Source: Alphaproteobacteria bacterium
GTDB lineage: Bacteria > Pseudomonadota > Alphaproteobacteria > Rhodospirillales > WMHbin7
Assembly (NCBI GenBank): GCA_015231795.1
Contig: JADGAX010000002.1
Coordinates: 310,001 to 374,000, forward strand
DNA: 64,000 nucleotides
Direction of reading: 5' to 3'
The notes beneath the pieces were generated by a model, which was given only the letters and a program-made list of their open reading frames with translations, did no database searches and was not told the origin of the DNA. A program made the translations under genes and the position numbers. Shown in pieces: positions 25,395-35,237 of the stretch (the first letter of the stretch is position 1; every line of letters begins with the position of its first letter).

Positions 25395-26699
25395 CTATTT
25401 ACCAATGCAGAATTCACCAAAGATCAAATCAAGCAACTCCTCTACCCCGACCCGTCCGGCAATGCGCCCAAGCGATTGGGCGGCCAGACGCAGCTCCTCC
25501 CCGGCGAGGTCAGCCGAGGGGGCGGTCATATAACGTTGGAGGGCAGATAGGGATTCCTCGATCGCCTGGCGATGGCGCAGCCGAGTGATCAGAACCGACT
25601 CACCCAGTCCAAACATTTCGCCGACACGCTGCTCGATGAGGGACAGTAGAGCATCCAATCCCTCGCCGGTCTGAACCGACAGGCCCAGACGCCCACCCAG
25701 GTCTATATCCGCCACTCGATCGATCCGGCTAACCACCTCGATGGCTCGCTCGTCCAATTGGCCTAGGCTGGATATATCCCTCTCCGGCCAGACCGAAGCA
25801 TCGAACAGAACCAGCTTCAGATCGGCGGTCTCGGCCCTGGCCAAAGCGCGGCGAATGCCCTCCGCCTCGATCCCCTCCTCTGCCTCGCGCAAACCGGCTG
25901 TATCAAGCAAGGTGACGGGATAGCCGCCCAGATCGAGATGCACTTCCAGCACGTCACGGGTGGTTCCGGCATGTTCCGAGACGATGGCGACGTCTCGTCC
26001 GGCCAGCGCATTCATCAGGCTCGACTTCCCGGCATTCGGCGCCCCCAGAATGGCGACCACAATCCCTTCCCGCAGCCGTTCGCCACTGCGCCGGTACTCA
26101 AGATATGGGGTAATATCACCAATCAAATCCGCTACAATTTGGGTTATATCGCCGCTCAGCCCATCTGGCAGCTCCTCGTCGGGGAAATCGATCATGGCTT
26201 CCTGACGCGCCAGGGCCGAAACCAACCGCTCTCGCCAGGCTTCAACCTCCTTCGAAAGCGCGCCGCCCTCCTGCCTGAGGGCCTGACGACGCTGACATGC
26301 CGTTTCGGAATCGATCAGATCGGCCAGCGCCTCGACCTGGGTCAGGTCCAGCTTACCATTCTCGAAGGCGCGTCTGGCGAAATCGCCCGGCCCCGCCGGT
26401 CTCATCCCCAGAGCCAACAGCGCCTTCGATACTCCCTCGACCACCGCCCGCCCGCCATGAAGATGGAACTCGACCATGTCCTCGCCGGTAAAACTGGCCG
26501 GGGCGGGGAACCACAGAATCAGGGCATGATCCAATGATTCGGACTCATAACGAAGATGGGCCAGGGTGGCGCGCCTTGCTTTGGGCAGCGTTCCAGCGAT
26601 AGAAGCGCAAACGGGACCGCAAAGCGGTCCCGTGGCGCGGATCACAGCGATTCCGGAACGACCGGGTGCCGTGGACAGGGCAAAAAGAGTTTGGGTCAC
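25395..26699 (-). CDS. mnmE: tRNA modification GTPase MnmE (TrmE)
   Basis: A protein of 434 residues with a GTG start. N-terminal folate-binding domain ([23 protein letters not shown]), helical domain, and an inserted G domain: G1 [14 protein letters not shown] at about 220, G2 region GTTRDVLE, G3 DTAGLRE. The NKxD motif is not obvious: the region reads [13 protein letters not shown], so G4 is altered to SRID. The C-terminus is FGEFCIGK, the CxGK motif needed for modification. It works as a K+-dependent GTPase with MnmG. The (2Fe-2S) ferredoxin gene lies just upstream, 7 bp away. Confidence 0.95.
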   Translation of the reverse strand: MTQTLFALSTAPGRSGIAVIRATGPLCGPVCASIAGTLPKARRATLAHLRYESESLDHALILWFPAPASFTGEDMVEFHLHGGRAVVEGVSKALLALGMRPAGPGDFARRAFENGKLDLTQVEALADLIDSETACQRRQALRQEGGALSKEVEAWRERLVSALARQEAMIDFPDEELPDGLSGDITQIVADLIGDITPYLEYRRSGERLREGIVVAILGAPNAGKSSLMNALAGRDVAIVSEHAGTTRDVLEVHLDLGGYPVTLLDTAGLREAEEGIEAEGIRRALARAETADLKLVLFDASVWPERDISSLGQLDERAIEVVSRIDRVADIDLGGRLGLSVQTGEGLDALLSLIEQRVGEMFGLGESVLITRLRHRQAIEESLSALQRYMTAPSADLAGEELRLAAQSLGRIAGRVGVEELLDLIFGEFCIGK

Positions 26700-26706
26700 T
26701 GTCGCG

Positions 26707-27042
26707 TCAGGCGGGCACCATCAGGCGCTTGACCCGCTCGCCCTTGGCCAGATGCGACTTCAGAACCTCTTCCACATCTTCCTTGGTCTTCACCGTGTAC
26801 CAAACGCCCTCGGGATAGATCACCAGGGCGGGCTTCTTGTCGCAGCGGCCCAGACAGCCGGAAGCCGCAACGCGGGCATCCTCAATCCCCAGCTCTTTGA
26901 AGGTCTGGCGCAGATGGTCGGCCAATTCCTGCGCCCCCTCCTCGCCACACGACCCCCAGGGATTGCCGGGCGGCCGCTTGTTGGTGCACATGAACAGATG
27001 CGCCCGATAGAAGGGGGGCGGGTCATCGGGAAGACGGGTCAT
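26707..27042 (-). CDS. Thioredoxin-like (2Fe-2S) ferredoxin
   Basis: A protein of 111 residues. Four cysteines in the thioredoxin-like ferredoxin pattern: HLFMCTNKRP (Cys19), WGSCGEEGA (Cys32), then ASGCLGRCDKKP (Cys62 and Cys66), followed by ALVIYPEGVWYTVKT. Such proteins carry one 2Fe-2S cluster; the physiological partner is unknown. It sits between a DUF6489 gene (3 bp away) and mnmE on the same strand, so it may be part of the mnmE operon. Confidence 0.88.
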   Translation of the reverse strand: MTRLPDDPPPFYRAHLFMCTNKRPPGNPWGSCGEEGAQELADHLRQTFKELGIEDARVAASGCLGRCDKKPALVIYPEGVWYTVKTKEDVEEVLKSHLAKGERVKRLMVPA

Positions 27043-27045
27043 CGA

Positions 27046-27297
27046 CTATTTCTCCTTGCTGTTCGGAAAACCGGCGCCAAATTGCGACCAGAACATTTTT
27101 TGCATCTGCTCCATACCCTGGATGCCGGCGGGCATCCAGATCTTCATCATCGTATCGGGGTCCATGGCCGACAAGGCTTGCTTCATCCTTTCCTCGACCT
27201 GACGCATCATGGCTTCCTGCATGGGCTGCACGTCGGGCAGGCCCAGAAAGGTTCGGGCCTCTTCGGGCGTACATTCGACATCGACGGTAAATTTCAT
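27046..27297 (-). CDS. DUF6489 family small protein
   Basis: A protein of 83 residues from the ATG at 27297 (GGAGAGG just before). Sequence KFTVDVECTPEEARTFLGLP is typical of the alphaproteobacterial DUF6489 family, followed by a Met-rich helix (MQEAMMRQVEERMKQALSAM) and a Phe/Met-rich tail (QMQKMFWSQFGAGF) resembling phasin-like or amphipathic helices. Function unknown. First gene of the probable run leading into the ferredoxin and mnmE. Confidence 0.75.
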   Translation of the reverse strand: MKFTVDVECTPEEARTFLGLPDVQPMQEAMMRQVEERMKQALSAMDPDTMMKIWMPAGIQGMEQMQKMFWSQFGAGFPNSKEK

Positions 27298-27394
27298 GGC
27301 CCTCTCCAATCCAAGCGCTTTGCCCTTGCAGGGACAGTTCTTTCCACCAACCTAATCATGAGCCATCCTTTGTGCAACAGCCCCAGGTGAAACG

Positions 27395-29368
27395 ATGAAC
27401 CGGCTGCATCTTGAAACCAGCCCCTATCTTTTGCAGCACAAGGACAATCCAGTCCATTGGCGGGCCTGGAATCCCGAGGCGTTCGAGGAATCGAAGCGCC
27501 TGAATCGTCCCATCTTGCTGTCGGTCGGCTATGCGGCCTGTCATTGGTGCCATGTCATGGCCCATGAAAGTTTCGAGAATGACGAAATCGCCAAATTGAT
27601 CAATCAGCACTTTATTCCCGTAAAGGTTGATCGCGAAGAACGCCCCGACGTCGATCTGATCTATCAGCAATCCCTGTCCTTGACCGGCCAGCATGGCGGT
27701 TGGCCCTTGACCATGTTCCTGACCCCCGAAGGCGACAGTTTCTGGGGCGGCACCTATTTTCCGCCCTTCGCCAATTTCGGCCGTCCAGGCTTCGCCGATG
27801 TTCTGCTCAGCATTTCCAAACATTGGCAGGAATCACCGGGCCAGGTCCGGCACAACGCCATGCAAGTCAGGGCGGCCCTGCAATCGCTGGCACTGCTGGG
27901 ACAGGCGGGCGCGGGACAGGAATGCAGCCAGGCCTTTCAGGATTTCGCCGCCAGCCAACTGCTGCAAGACATCGACCCGGAATTCGGCGGCTTTCAGGGA
28001 GCGCCGAAATTTCCCCAAATTCCCAGCCTGATGTTTCTGTGGCGGGGCTGGCGCAGAACGGGTTCCAAGCCCATGCGCCGCGCGGTGCTGAACACGCTGG
28101 ACTCCATGATCAAGGGCGGCATCCACGATCATGTCGGCGGCGGCTTTGCCCGCTACGCCACCGATCACCGTTGGCTGGTGCCGCATTTCGAAAAGATGCT
28201 TTACGACAATGCCCAGATTTTGGAACTGCTGGCCCTGGTCTGGCCCGAAAACAAGAAGCTGCCCTATCTGATGGCGGCGGAAGGAATCGTCGGCTGGCTG
28301 GCTCGCGAGATGAAAGGCCCCCAAGGCGGCTTGTGCGCCTCGCTTGACGCCGACAGCGAAGGCGAGGAAGGGCTTTACTACACCTGGACTCAAGACGAGA
28401 TCGAACAGGTCCTGGGCAATCTGGCTCCCACTTTCATGAAGGCGCATGGCGTACATGCCGACGGCAATTGGGAGAATGGGCGCAACATCCTGAACCGTTT
28501 GACTGCGCAAGATGATTGGGACGATTCCTTCGCTCCCGATCTGCAATTGCTGCTGAAGGCGCGCCAATCGCGCACGCCGCCAGGACGCGACGACAAGATT
28601 CTGGCCGACTGGAACGGCATGGCCATCGCCGCCATGGCGCGCGCCGGTTGGGTCTTCGACCGGGCCGATTGGGTGGTGGCGGCTAGAGACGCCTATCGCT
28701 TCGTGCTGACCCACATGACCAAGGACGGCTGTCTTTATCATTCCTGGTGCGCGGGCAAGGCGGGAACGCCGGGGATTTTGGACGATTATGCCCAAATGGC
28801 CAGGGCGGCTTTGTTCATTCACGAAATCACCGGCGAAGAGGCCTTCCTCAGCCATGCCCAGGTCTGGGCGGAATCGGCGATAACCCATCACTGGGACGAG
28901 GAAGGCGGCGGCTTCTTCCTGACGGCGGCAAACAGTTGCGATCTTCCGGTGCGGGCCAAGCCCTTTCACGACAACGCCACCCCCGCGGGCAATGGCGTGA
29001 TGGCCGAGGTGATGGCCAGGCTTTACCATCTGACCGGCGAAAGCCAATGGTTCGAGCGTTGCCAAGCCACGCTGCAGGCCTTTTCTGGCGCTTATGAACG
29101 CCAGTTCCAGGGCATGACCAGCCTGCTGGGAGCGGCCGGGCATCTGGACGGCGGCATGCTGGTCAGCGTGCATGGCGGTTTGCACGCCAAGGATACCGAC
29201 CTGCTGATCGGCGCAGTTCTCGACCTGTCCTTGCCCGACCGCATCTTGCGTTTCCTTGAGCAAGATGAGGGTCCCGCCTATGCCACCGTCTGCCGTGATC
29301 AGGTTTGTTCGGCCCCCATCTTCGATGCAGACGCGTTGCGAAGCGAACTGCTTTCGGGTTACGCTTGA
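27395..29368 (+). CDS. DUF255 thioredoxin-domain protein (YyaL/spermatogenesis-associated protein 20 family)
   Basis: A protein of 657 residues. It opens with [20 protein letters not shown], then the thioredoxin-like [12 protein letters not shown] with a CxxC pair near residue 50, then [13 protein letters not shown]. The large C-terminal part is an (alpha/alpha)6 six-hairpin-like domain ([44 protein letters not shown]). Widely conserved, with no firmly assigned activity; a cytosolic redox or sugar-binding role has been proposed. The ATG at 27395 has CAGGTG upstream. It stands upstream of ogt. Confidence 0.9.
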   Translation: MNRLHLETSPYLLQHKDNPVHWRAWNPEAFEESKRLNRPILLSVGYAACHWCHVMAHESFENDEIAKLINQHFIPVKVDREERPDVDLIYQQSLSLTGQHGGWPLTMFLTPEGDSFWGGTYFPPFANFGRPGFADVLLSISKHWQESPGQVRHNAMQVRAALQSLALLGQAGAGQECSQAFQDFAASQLLQDIDPEFGGFQGAPKFPQIPSLMFLWRGWRRTGSKPMRRAVLNTLDSMIKGGIHDHVGGGFARYATDHRWLVPHFEKMLYDNAQILELLALVWPENKKLPYLMAAEGIVGWLAREMKGPQGGLCASLDADSEGEEGLYYTWTQDEIEQVLGNLAPTFMKAHGVHADGNWENGRNILNRLTAQDDWDDSFAPDLQLLLKARQSRTPPGRDDKILADWNGMAIAAMARAGWVFDRADWVVAARDAYRFVLTHMTKDGCLYHSWCAGKAGTPGILDDYAQMARAALFIHEITGEEAFLSHAQVWAESAITHHWDEEGGGFFLTAANSCDLPVRAKPFHDNATPAGNGVMAEVMARLYHLTGESQWFERCQATLQAFSGAYERQFQGMTSLLGAAGHLDGGMLVSVHGGLHAKDTDLLIGAVLDLSLPDRILRFLEQDEGPAYATVCRDQVCSAPIFDADALRSELLSGYA

Positions 29369-29371
29369 CCC

Positions 29372-29821
29372 ATGGCCCAGCTTTCATTTCACTCTCCGAT
29401 TGGCGATCTGACCTTAAGCGAGGAAGAGGGACGCATCGTCTCGCTGGATTGGGGTTGGGCGCGCGACCAGCAGGCCACGCCGCTTCTGAATCAGGCCAGG
29501 GACCAAGTGCAGGATTATCTGGCGGGCAAGCGCAAGGATTTCGATCTGCCGCTTGATCCCATGGGCACCGATTTTCAAAAGCGGGTCTGGAAGGCGATGG
29601 TCGCCATCGGCTATGGCAAGACCAAAAGCTATGGCGAGATCGCGGTCAAACTGAAATCGTCGCCCCGCGCCGTCGGCACCGCTTGCGGGCGCAATCCCAT
29701 TCCTTTGATCATCCCCTGCCATCGCGTGCTGGGCGCCAAGGGCGCATTGGGCGGTTATTCAGGCGAAGGCGGCACCGACACCAAACGCTGGCTTTTGAAT
29801 TTGGAAGGATTGACGGCATGA
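29372..29821 (+). CDS. ogt: Methylated-DNA-[protein]-cysteine S-methyltransferase
   Basis: A protein of 149 residues, the single-domain Ogt length. The active site IIPCHRVLGAKGALGGYSG contains the acceptor Cys; GTACGRNPIP and FQKRVWKAMVAIGYGKTKSY form the helix-turn-helix/wing. It removes methyl groups from O6-methylguanine in DNA by suicide transfer. Its stop overlaps the start of the quinone oxidoreductase (ATGA); the preceding gene ends four bases before its start. Confidence 0.93.
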   Translation: MAQLSFHSPIGDLTLSEEEGRIVSLDWGWARDQQATPLLNQARDQVQDYLAGKRKDFDLPLDPMGTDFQKRVWKAMVAIGYGKTKSYGEIAVKLKSSPRAVGTACGRNPIPLIIPCHRVLGAKGALGGYSGEGGTDTKRWLLNLEGLTA

Positions 29822-30795
29822 CCAAGGCGATCCGCATCCACGAACATGGCGGCCCCGACGTGCTGCGCTGGGAAGAGATCGAGGTCGGCACACCCGGCCC
29901 CGGCCAAGCGCGCATCCGCCATCATGCGGTGGGGCTTAATTATATCGACACCTATCACCGCACCGGTCTTTACCCGCCCGGCCCGCTGCCTTGCGTGCTG
30001 GGCATGGAAGGGGCTGGCGAAGTGACGGCGCTGGGCGACGGCGTGGCCGATTTGAAAATCGGCGATCGCGTGGCCTATGCGATGGCTCCCTGCGGCTCCT
30101 ATGCCGAAGAACGCCTGTATCCGGCCGAGCGTCTGGTCAAACTGCCAGACGCCATCTCGTATCAGCAAGCCGGGGCCATGATGCTGCAAGGCATGACGGC
30201 GGAATATCTTGTACGGCGCACCTATCCGGTGAAAGCTGGCGAGGCCATTCTGGTTCATGCGGCGGCGGGCGGCGTTGGCCTTATCTTGTGCCAATGGGCC
30301 AAACATATCGGCGCCACTGTGATCGGCACCGTGGGGTCCGAGGCCAAGGCCGAATTGGCCAGGGCGCATGGCTGCGACCATCCCATTCTGTACGCCAAGG
30401 AAGATTTCCAAAAGCGCGTCCGCGACCTGACCGACGGAAAAGGCGTGCGCGTGGTTTATGACGGCATCGGCAAGGACACGTTCGATGCCTCGCTCGATTG
30501 TCTGGGCCTGCGCGGCATGATGGTGACGTTCGGCAATGCGTCGGGACCGGTGCCGCCGCTCGATCTATTAAAGCTGTCGGCCAAGGGCGGCCTGTTCGTC
30601 ACCCGCCCCTCGCTGGCCAATTACACCGCCACGCGCGACGAATTGCTGGGCAGCGCCAACGCCCTGTTCGACATGGTGGGCAAGGGCGCGGTGAAGATTG
30701 AGATCAACCAGACCTATGCGCTGAAGGACGCCGCCAAGGCGCATCGCGATCTGGAAGCCAGGAAGACGACCGGTTCCACCATTCTGATTCCGTGA
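29818..30795 (+). CDS. NADPH:quinone oxidoreductase (zinc-less MDR family)
   Basis: A protein of 325 residues from the ATG at 29818. QOR pattern: VGLNYIDTYHRTGLYP, PCVLGMEGAGEVTALGDGV, VHAAAGGVGLILCQWAKHIG (NADPH-binding AAxGGVG) and VVYDGIGKDTFDASL. No structural-zinc cysteines of alcohol dehydrogenases are present. It reduces quinones by one or two electrons in the cytoplasm; the true substrate is uncertain. It overlaps ogt upstream and the methyltransferase downstream (GTGA). Confidence 0.9.
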   Translation: MTKAIRIHEHGGPDVLRWEEIEVGTPGPGQARIRHHAVGLNYIDTYHRTGLYPPGPLPCVLGMEGAGEVTALGDGVADLKIGDRVAYAMAPCGSYAEERLYPAERLVKLPDAISYQQAGAMMLQGMTAEYLVRRTYPVKAGEAILVHAAAGGVGLILCQWAKHIGATVIGTVGSEAKAELARAHGCDHPILYAKEDFQKRVRDLTDGKGVRVVYDGIGKDTFDASLDCLGLRGMMVTFGNASGPVPPLDLLKLSAKGGLFVTRPSLANYTATRDELLGSANALFDMVGKGAVKIEINQTYALKDAAKAHRDLEARKTTGSTILIP

Positions 30796-30800
30796 TCCGC

Positions 30801-31421
30801 ATGGATCGCAAACAGCATTGGGAAAAAGTTTACCAAACGAAATCCGCCGAGACCGTCAGCTGGTTCCAGCCGCAGGCCCAAACCTCGCTGCGCCTGATCC
30901 AGAACACGGGCGCTGAGAAGACGGCTTCGATCATCGATGTCGGCGGCGGCGCCTCGACGCTGGTTGATGGATTGTTAGACGACGGCTATCTCGATGTGTC
31001 GGTGCTGGATCTGTCGGGTGAAGCGCTGTCGGTGGCCAAAAAAAGACTGGGCAAAAAGGCGAAGCGCGTGACCTGGATCGAAGGCGACATTACGAACGCG
31101 CCGCTGCCTCGCCACCGATACGACATCTGGCACGACAGGGCGGTCTTTCATTTCCTGACCGAGCTGAAAGATCGCCAGGCCTATGTGGACCAAGTGCTAA
31201 AGTCGGTCAGGCCGGGCGGTCATGTCATCGTGGCGTCATTTGCCGAAGACGGACCCGAAAAATGCAGCGGTCTGGACGTGGTGCGCTACAGCCCCGATGG
31301 TTTGCATTCGCAATTCGGCGGCGCATTTCGCCTGCTCGGTCACGAACGCGAAACGCACCGAACGCCCGCTGGCAAGGAACAGCTGTTCGTCTATTGCTAT
31401 TGCCGGATGGAAAATAATTAA
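30801..31421 (+). CDS. Class I SAM-dependent methyltransferase
   Basis: A protein of 206 residues from the ATG at 30801. A GTG at 30792 overlaps the previous stop and may be used through coupling. It begins DRKQHWEKVYQTKSAETVSW, as in a common methyltransferase family, with SAM motif I IIDVGGGASTLVDGLL, then VLDLSGEAL and WHDRAVFHFLT. The substrate is unknown; relatives include thiol and small-molecule methyltransferases. The end overlaps mltA (convergent) by four bases. Confidence 0.85.
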   Translation: MDRKQHWEKVYQTKSAETVSWFQPQAQTSLRLIQNTGAEKTASIIDVGGGASTLVDGLLDDGYLDVSVLDLSGEALSVAKKRLGKKAKRVTWIEGDITNAPLPRHRYDIWHDRAVFHFLTELKDRQAYVDQVLKSVRPGGHVIVASFAEDGPEKCSGLDVVRYSPDGLHSQFGGAFRLLGHERETHRTPAGKEQLFVYCYCRMENN

Positions 31422-32563
31422 GAACCCGCCTGTTCGGGCGTCATGCCGACCGGCAACAACAACCAGTAACGGCCCGCTTCCTTCTGCCGCCCCGCCTTTT
31501 CGAAGGCGGGCTTTCCGGTTCCAAAAAAGATGTCGCCGCGCACGGCGCCCTTGATGGCCGATCCCGTATCCTGGGCCAGCATCAAGCGCTGATAGGTTTG
31601 GCCACCCGCCAGTTTCGTCGCCAACCAGACAGGCGCGCCCAAGGGCAGAAGCGTATTGTCGATGGCCAGCGAGCGCTCCGGCGTCAGCGCCACGCCCAGG
31701 GAACCGACCGGCCCCTCGCCCTCGACCTTGCGGAAAAAGATGTATCGCGGATTCTCGGCCATCAGACGCCGCCCCTCGGCCTGATTGGCGCGCAGCCAGC
31801 GTTCGATGGCGGGCATGGTGGAATCCTCGCCCGGTCGGATCTTGCCCTTTTCCTTCAAGATGGCCCCGATACCCTTGAAGGCATGACCGTTCGATCCGGC
31901 GAACCCGGCGCGCATCACGCTGCCGTCATCCATCTGCAGGCGGCCCGATCCTTGGATGGACAGAATATGCGCATCCACCGCATCGGCCCAGGCCAGGACC
32001 GGGGCCTTGCCGTTCAAGACGCCGCTTTCGATTTCGGCGCGGCTGAAATAGGGAATCATCTTGCGCTGCTCGACGCGCCCATCGATCCGCCTGCCCTTTA
32101 GGCTATTGTCGAACAAGGCAAGATCAGCCGTCACCAAATCGGGGGGCGGCCCCAACAGCGGCACCTGATGGGCGGACGTCTGATGGCGGGTGACGGGAAA
32201 TTCCGCCTCATAATAGCCGGTAAACAGGCCATCGGGATTGCCCCCGCCCGCCTGCACGCGCCAGGGACGGAATTGTCCTTCCAGAAAATTCCTGATGATG
32301 GCCGGATCGCCAGAAAGGTTTTGCGCTGTCTTGCAAGAAGCCGCCCAGCCGGGCTTGCTTTTCAGCTTAAGACAAGATTTTTGAAAGGCGGGCAAAACGC
32401 CTGCAAAAGCGTCGCTTCCCCAGCCCGGCAGATCGGAAAATTGGGCGGGCACGATCTCAAGACCCGTGGTCGGGCGGGCGGGGGGCGATGGTTCGGGCGG
32501 CACGCCCGTCCTGGGCGCGCAGGCAGCCAGCAACAACAACAGGAGGGCCGCTAGGAACCTCAT
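31418..32563 (-). CDS. mltA: Membrane-bound lytic murein transglycosylase A
   Basis: A protein of 381 residues. Lipoprotein signal with lipobox LLAACAP (Cys15), then a Pro-rich linker. MltA domain: LFTGYYEAEFPVTR, ILSIQGSGRLQMDDGSVMRA and the C-terminal double-psi barrel with LAQDTGSAIKGAVRGDIFFG that holds the catalytic Asp. It cleaves glycan strands of peptidoglycan at the outer-membrane inner face. It is coupled to the Tim44-like gene upstream (4-bp overlap), a common alphaproteobacterial pair. Confidence 0.93.
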   Translation of the reverse strand: MRFLAALLLLLLAACAPRTGVPPEPSPPARPTTGLEIVPAQFSDLPGWGSDAFAGVLPAFQKSCLKLKSKPGWAASCKTAQNLSGDPAIIRNFLEGQFRPWRVQAGGGNPDGLFTGYYEAEFPVTRHQTSAHQVPLLGPPPDLVTADLALFDNSLKGRRIDGRVEQRKMIPYFSRAEIESGVLNGKAPVLAWADAVDAHILSIQGSGRLQMDDGSVMRAGFAGSNGHAFKGIGAILKEKGKIRPGEDSTMPAIERWLRANQAEGRRLMAENPRYIFFRKVEGEGPVGSLGVALTPERSLAIDNTLLPLGAPVWLATKLAGGQTYQRLMLAQDTGSAIKGAVRGDIFFGTGKPAFEKAGRQKEAGRYWLLLPVGMTPEQAGS

Positions 32564-33270
32564 TCCGGAGATTGGGTCTCGGCCAGGAACCAGTTGGGAT
32601 CGCGCGAACGGGTATCGCGGGTGAAGGTCCAGATATCGACGACGCGCTCGACCTTGGTTGGATCGCCATCGATCACAGCGCCGGACTTGTCCTTCAGGGC
32701 GTTCACCTGCTCGCTGACGAAGCGAACGGTGACATGGGCCTGGGTTCCGTCAAGCCGGGCATTGTCGACCGTGCTGCTGATCACGCCCACCAGTTCGCTG
32801 ACCAGCGTTTGGCCTTCCTTGGCCCTGGCCTCGATGGCGGACGAGAAATCCTTGAAGACATGCGGGGCCAGCAGGGTTTTCAGGGTTTTGCCGTCACCCT
32901 TGGCATAGGCGGTGACAATCATATCGAACGCGCCCTTGGCCCCTTCCAGGAAGGACTTGGGATCGAAAGAAGGATCGGCCTTATGAATGGCCTCAAGCCC
33001 CAATCCGGCGGCGCCAAAGGCTTCGAAATCGATGGGCGGTTTGACGGGCGGCTTGGCGGCGGCTTCCTCGAACTCGGCCTCACGCACGTCGGCGGGCTGG
33101 CTTTGGCCAGGAAAACGCACGACCTTGCCTTCGTCGGGTTCGCTGGGGCGGGGCGAATAGGGATCGGTGGGCGGCTTTTCCTCGCCATTGCGCTGGCCCA
33201 GCACGCTTCGCAGGCGCAAAGCCAGAAAAACCGCGATCAATCCAAAAATCAGAATATCGAAATAATGCAT
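32560..33270 (-). CDS. Tim44/TimA-like membrane-anchored protein
   Basis: A protein of 236 residues from the ATG at 33270 (GAGGG nine bases upstream; 33276 is also possible). One N-terminal membrane helix (HYFDILIFGLIAVFLALRLR), a charged proline-rich linker, and a C-terminal Tim44-like domain (about 110-236): KSFLEGAKGAFDMIVTAYAK, LAPHVFKDF and DIWTFTRDTRSRDPNWFLAE. Mitochondrial Tim44 anchors Hsp70 to the import channel; the bacterial homologue TimA is of less clear role. It lies upstream of mltA and divergent from secB, as in related genomes. Confidence 0.85.
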   Translation of the reverse strand: MHYFDILIFGLIAVFLALRLRSVLGQRNGEEKPPTDPYSPRPSEPDEGKVVRFPGQSQPADVREAEFEEAAAKPPVKPPIDFEAFGAAGLGLEAIHKADPSFDPKSFLEGAKGAFDMIVTAYAKGDGKTLKTLLAPHVFKDFSSAIEARAKEGQTLVSELVGVISSTVDNARLDGTQAHVTVRFVSEQVNALKDKSGAVIDGDPTKVERVVDIWTFTRDTRSRDPNWFLAETQSPE

Positions 33271-33422
33271 GTCCATCAGCCCTCGGACGCCGGGCGCGCC
33301 AATTTCGTTCACACTCTAGATAAGCCTGTCATGGTCCCAGGGCAAGGGCTAAACCATTCGCCGGGCTTGAGACTTGCCCCGCTTCGTGCTAGCCCTTGGA
33401 AAGAATTGAAGGAGACCCAGAA

Positions 33423-33956
33423 ATGACCGATGCCCCGGCCCAGCCGCCCAGCGCCACTCCCGACCATCCGCCCGCTCACGGCCAGCCCCCGATCGTCATC
33501 AATACCCAATATATCCGGGATTTGTCTTTCGAAGTGCCGGGCGCTCCCGAAGTCTTCCGCCAGCAGGGCGAGGGCCAGGAAATTCCCATCGGCATCGAGG
33601 TGCAGACCCGCCATCTCGAAGCCAACATGTTCGAAGTCGTGCTGCATATGCGCGTCGAGGCCAAGAACCAGACCCGCCAGCTTTTCATGCTGGAAATCGC
33701 CTATGGCGCGCTTTGCACCATCAATGTCCCCGAGCAGCATCTGCAGCCGGTGCTGCTGGTCGAAGTGCCGCGCCTGCTGTTCCCCTTCGTGCGCTCGCTG
33801 ATCGCCGACCTGACCCGCGACGGCGGCTTCCCGCCCCTGCTGGTCACGCCCATCGATTTCGCCGAACTCTATCGCCAGCGCCTGGCCCAGATGCAGGCCC
33901 AACAAGCCCAGCAGGCCCAGGCCCAGACGCCGCCCGAAGGGGCTGCGATCAACTAA
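33423..33956 (+). CDS. secB: Protein-export chaperone SecB
   Basis: A protein of 177 residues from the ATG at 33423 behind a strong GAAGGAGA site. The N-terminal 25 residues are Pro/Ala-rich, then the SecB core: NTQYIRDLSFEVPGAPEVF, AKNQTRQLFMLEIAYGALCT, LLFPFVRSLIADLTRDGGF, PIDFAELY. The C-terminal tail is rich in Gln/Ala. SecB keeps preproteins unfolded for SecA. Its last eight bases overlap dnaQ (convergent). Confidence 0.95.
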   Translation: MTDAPAQPPSATPDHPPAHGQPPIVINTQYIRDLSFEVPGAPEVFRQQGEGQEIPIGIEVQTRHLEANMFEVVLHMRVEAKNQTRQLFMLEIAYGALCTINVPEQHLQPVLLVEVPRLLFPFVRSLIADLTRDGGFPPLLVTPIDFAELYRQRLAQMQAQQAQQAQAQTPPEGAAIN

Positions 33957-34647
33957 GGTCGGCCAGCCACATTGGGTTCTTGATTTTGGAAAGCGCCTTC
34001 GCATGCGCCTCCAGCTCGTCGGGGCTGGGCGCGTGGGGCCTGGCTTCCCGCTTCACCGCCTCAACCAGAACGACCGAGCCTTGCTGCTGCGCTGCCGCAG
34101 CGCCCAGCCCCAATAATTCAAGCCCCGGCTGACGGCCGCCGATCAGTTCCAGATACACTTCGGCCAGCAACTGGGAGTCGAGCAAAGCGCCATGCTTGTC
34201 GCGGGCCGACAGATCGATGCCGAACCGCTTGCACAACGCATCCAGATTCACCTGGGCGCCCGGAAAGCGACGTCTGGCCATGGGAATGGTGTCGGTGACC
34301 CGGCTCATGGGAATGGGCGGAAAGCCCAAGCGGCCCAATTCGTGATTGAGGAAACCCATGTCGAACGAGGCGTTATGGGCCACCAGCTGGGCGTCGCCCA
34401 GAAAATCCAGAAAATCAGCCACCACTTCGGCAAAGGTGGGGTGGTTGATCAGGAATTCGCGGGTCAGCCCATGCACGCGCACCACCTCGTCGGGCACGTC
34501 GCGCTCGGGATTCAGATAACGGTGAAAATGATTGCCCGTCGGCAGGTGATTGAACAATTCGACGCAGCCGATCTCGACGATGCGATGGCCCGAATTGGGA
34601 TCAAGACCGGTGGTTTCCGTATCGAAAACGATCTCGCGCAAAATCAA
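33949..34647 (-). CDS. dnaQ: DNA polymerase III subunit epsilon (proofreading exonuclease)
   Basis: A protein of 232 residues with a TTG start overlapping the coaE stop (TTGA). DEDDh exonuclease: Exo I VFDTETTGLDP, Exo II LVAHNASFDMGFLN, Exo III HGALLDSQLLAEVYLEL. The C-terminal tail should bind the alpha subunit. It removes misincorporated bases during replication. It is the last gene of a five-gene minus-strand run starting at ppsR beside the origin. Confidence 0.96.
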   Translation of the reverse strand: MILREIVFDTETTGLDPNSGHRIVEIGCVELFNHLPTGNHFHRYLNPERDVPDEVVRVHGLTREFLINHPTFAEVVADFLDFLGDAQLVAHNASFDMGFLNHELGRLGFPPIPMSRVTDTIPMARRRFPGAQVNLDALCKRFGIDLSARDKHGALLDSQLLAEVYLELIGGRQPGLELLGLGAAAAQQQGSVVLVEAVKREARPHAPSPDELEAHAKALSKIKNPMWLADLS

Positions 34648-35237
34648 TCCTCTCGAAGGGTCGATACGATGGCCCGAATGCGTCTGAAGGTATGCAACTT
34701 TCCCTGCCCTGTTTTCAAGACCCAGGTGGCGCGGCGCATCTTTTCATGCTCGGGCATTTGGCGAGCGCGGATGTTCTGGAATTTTTCCGCCGTCATGCCA
34801 GGACGCTTCAAAACGCGGCTTCTTTGCATGAACAAAGGGGCCGTGACCACCGCCACCGCATCGCATCGCTCGTCGCCGCCGGTTTCGAACAAGAGCGGAA
34901 TGTCGAGCACGGCCAATTTACAGCGCCTCGCCCTGGCCCGTTTCAAGAAACGCTCTTCGGCCGCCCGCACCATCGGATGCAAAATAGCTTCCAGCCTCTT
35001 CAAAGCCGCATCGTCGCCGAAGACCAGAGCGCCCAGCTTCTGGCGGTCGATGCCGCCTTGCGCGTTCAACGAAGCGGGAAATTGCCTTGCGATGGCCGAC
35101 GCCGCGCCGCCGCCCGGCGCCATCAGATCATGCACCGTTCGGTCGGCGTCGTGCACCGGACAGCCCAGGCGTCGGAACATGTTGGCCGCTGTGCTTTTGC
35201 CCATGCCGATCGATCCGGTCAGGCCCAAGACGAACAT
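34644..35237 (-). CDS. coaE: Dephospho-CoA kinase
   Basis: A protein of 197 residues. P-loop GLTGSIGMGKSTAANMF at residues 5-21, VHDADRTVHDLM, and the LID-like segment with LKRPGMTAEKFQNIRARQMP. It carries out the last step of coenzyme A synthesis, phosphorylating the 3'-hydroxyl. It is coupled on both sides: to aroE by a one-base overlap and to dnaQ by TTGA. Confidence 0.95.
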   Translation of the reverse strand: MFVLGLTGSIGMGKSTAANMFRRLGCPVHDADRTVHDLMAPGGGAASAIARQFPASLNAQGGIDRQKLGALVFGDDAALKRLEAILHPMVRAAEERFLKRARARRCKLAVLDIPLLFETGGDERCDAVAVVTAPLFMQRSRVLKRPGMTAEKFQNIRARQMPEHEKMRRATWVLKTGQGKLHTFRRIRAIVSTLRED

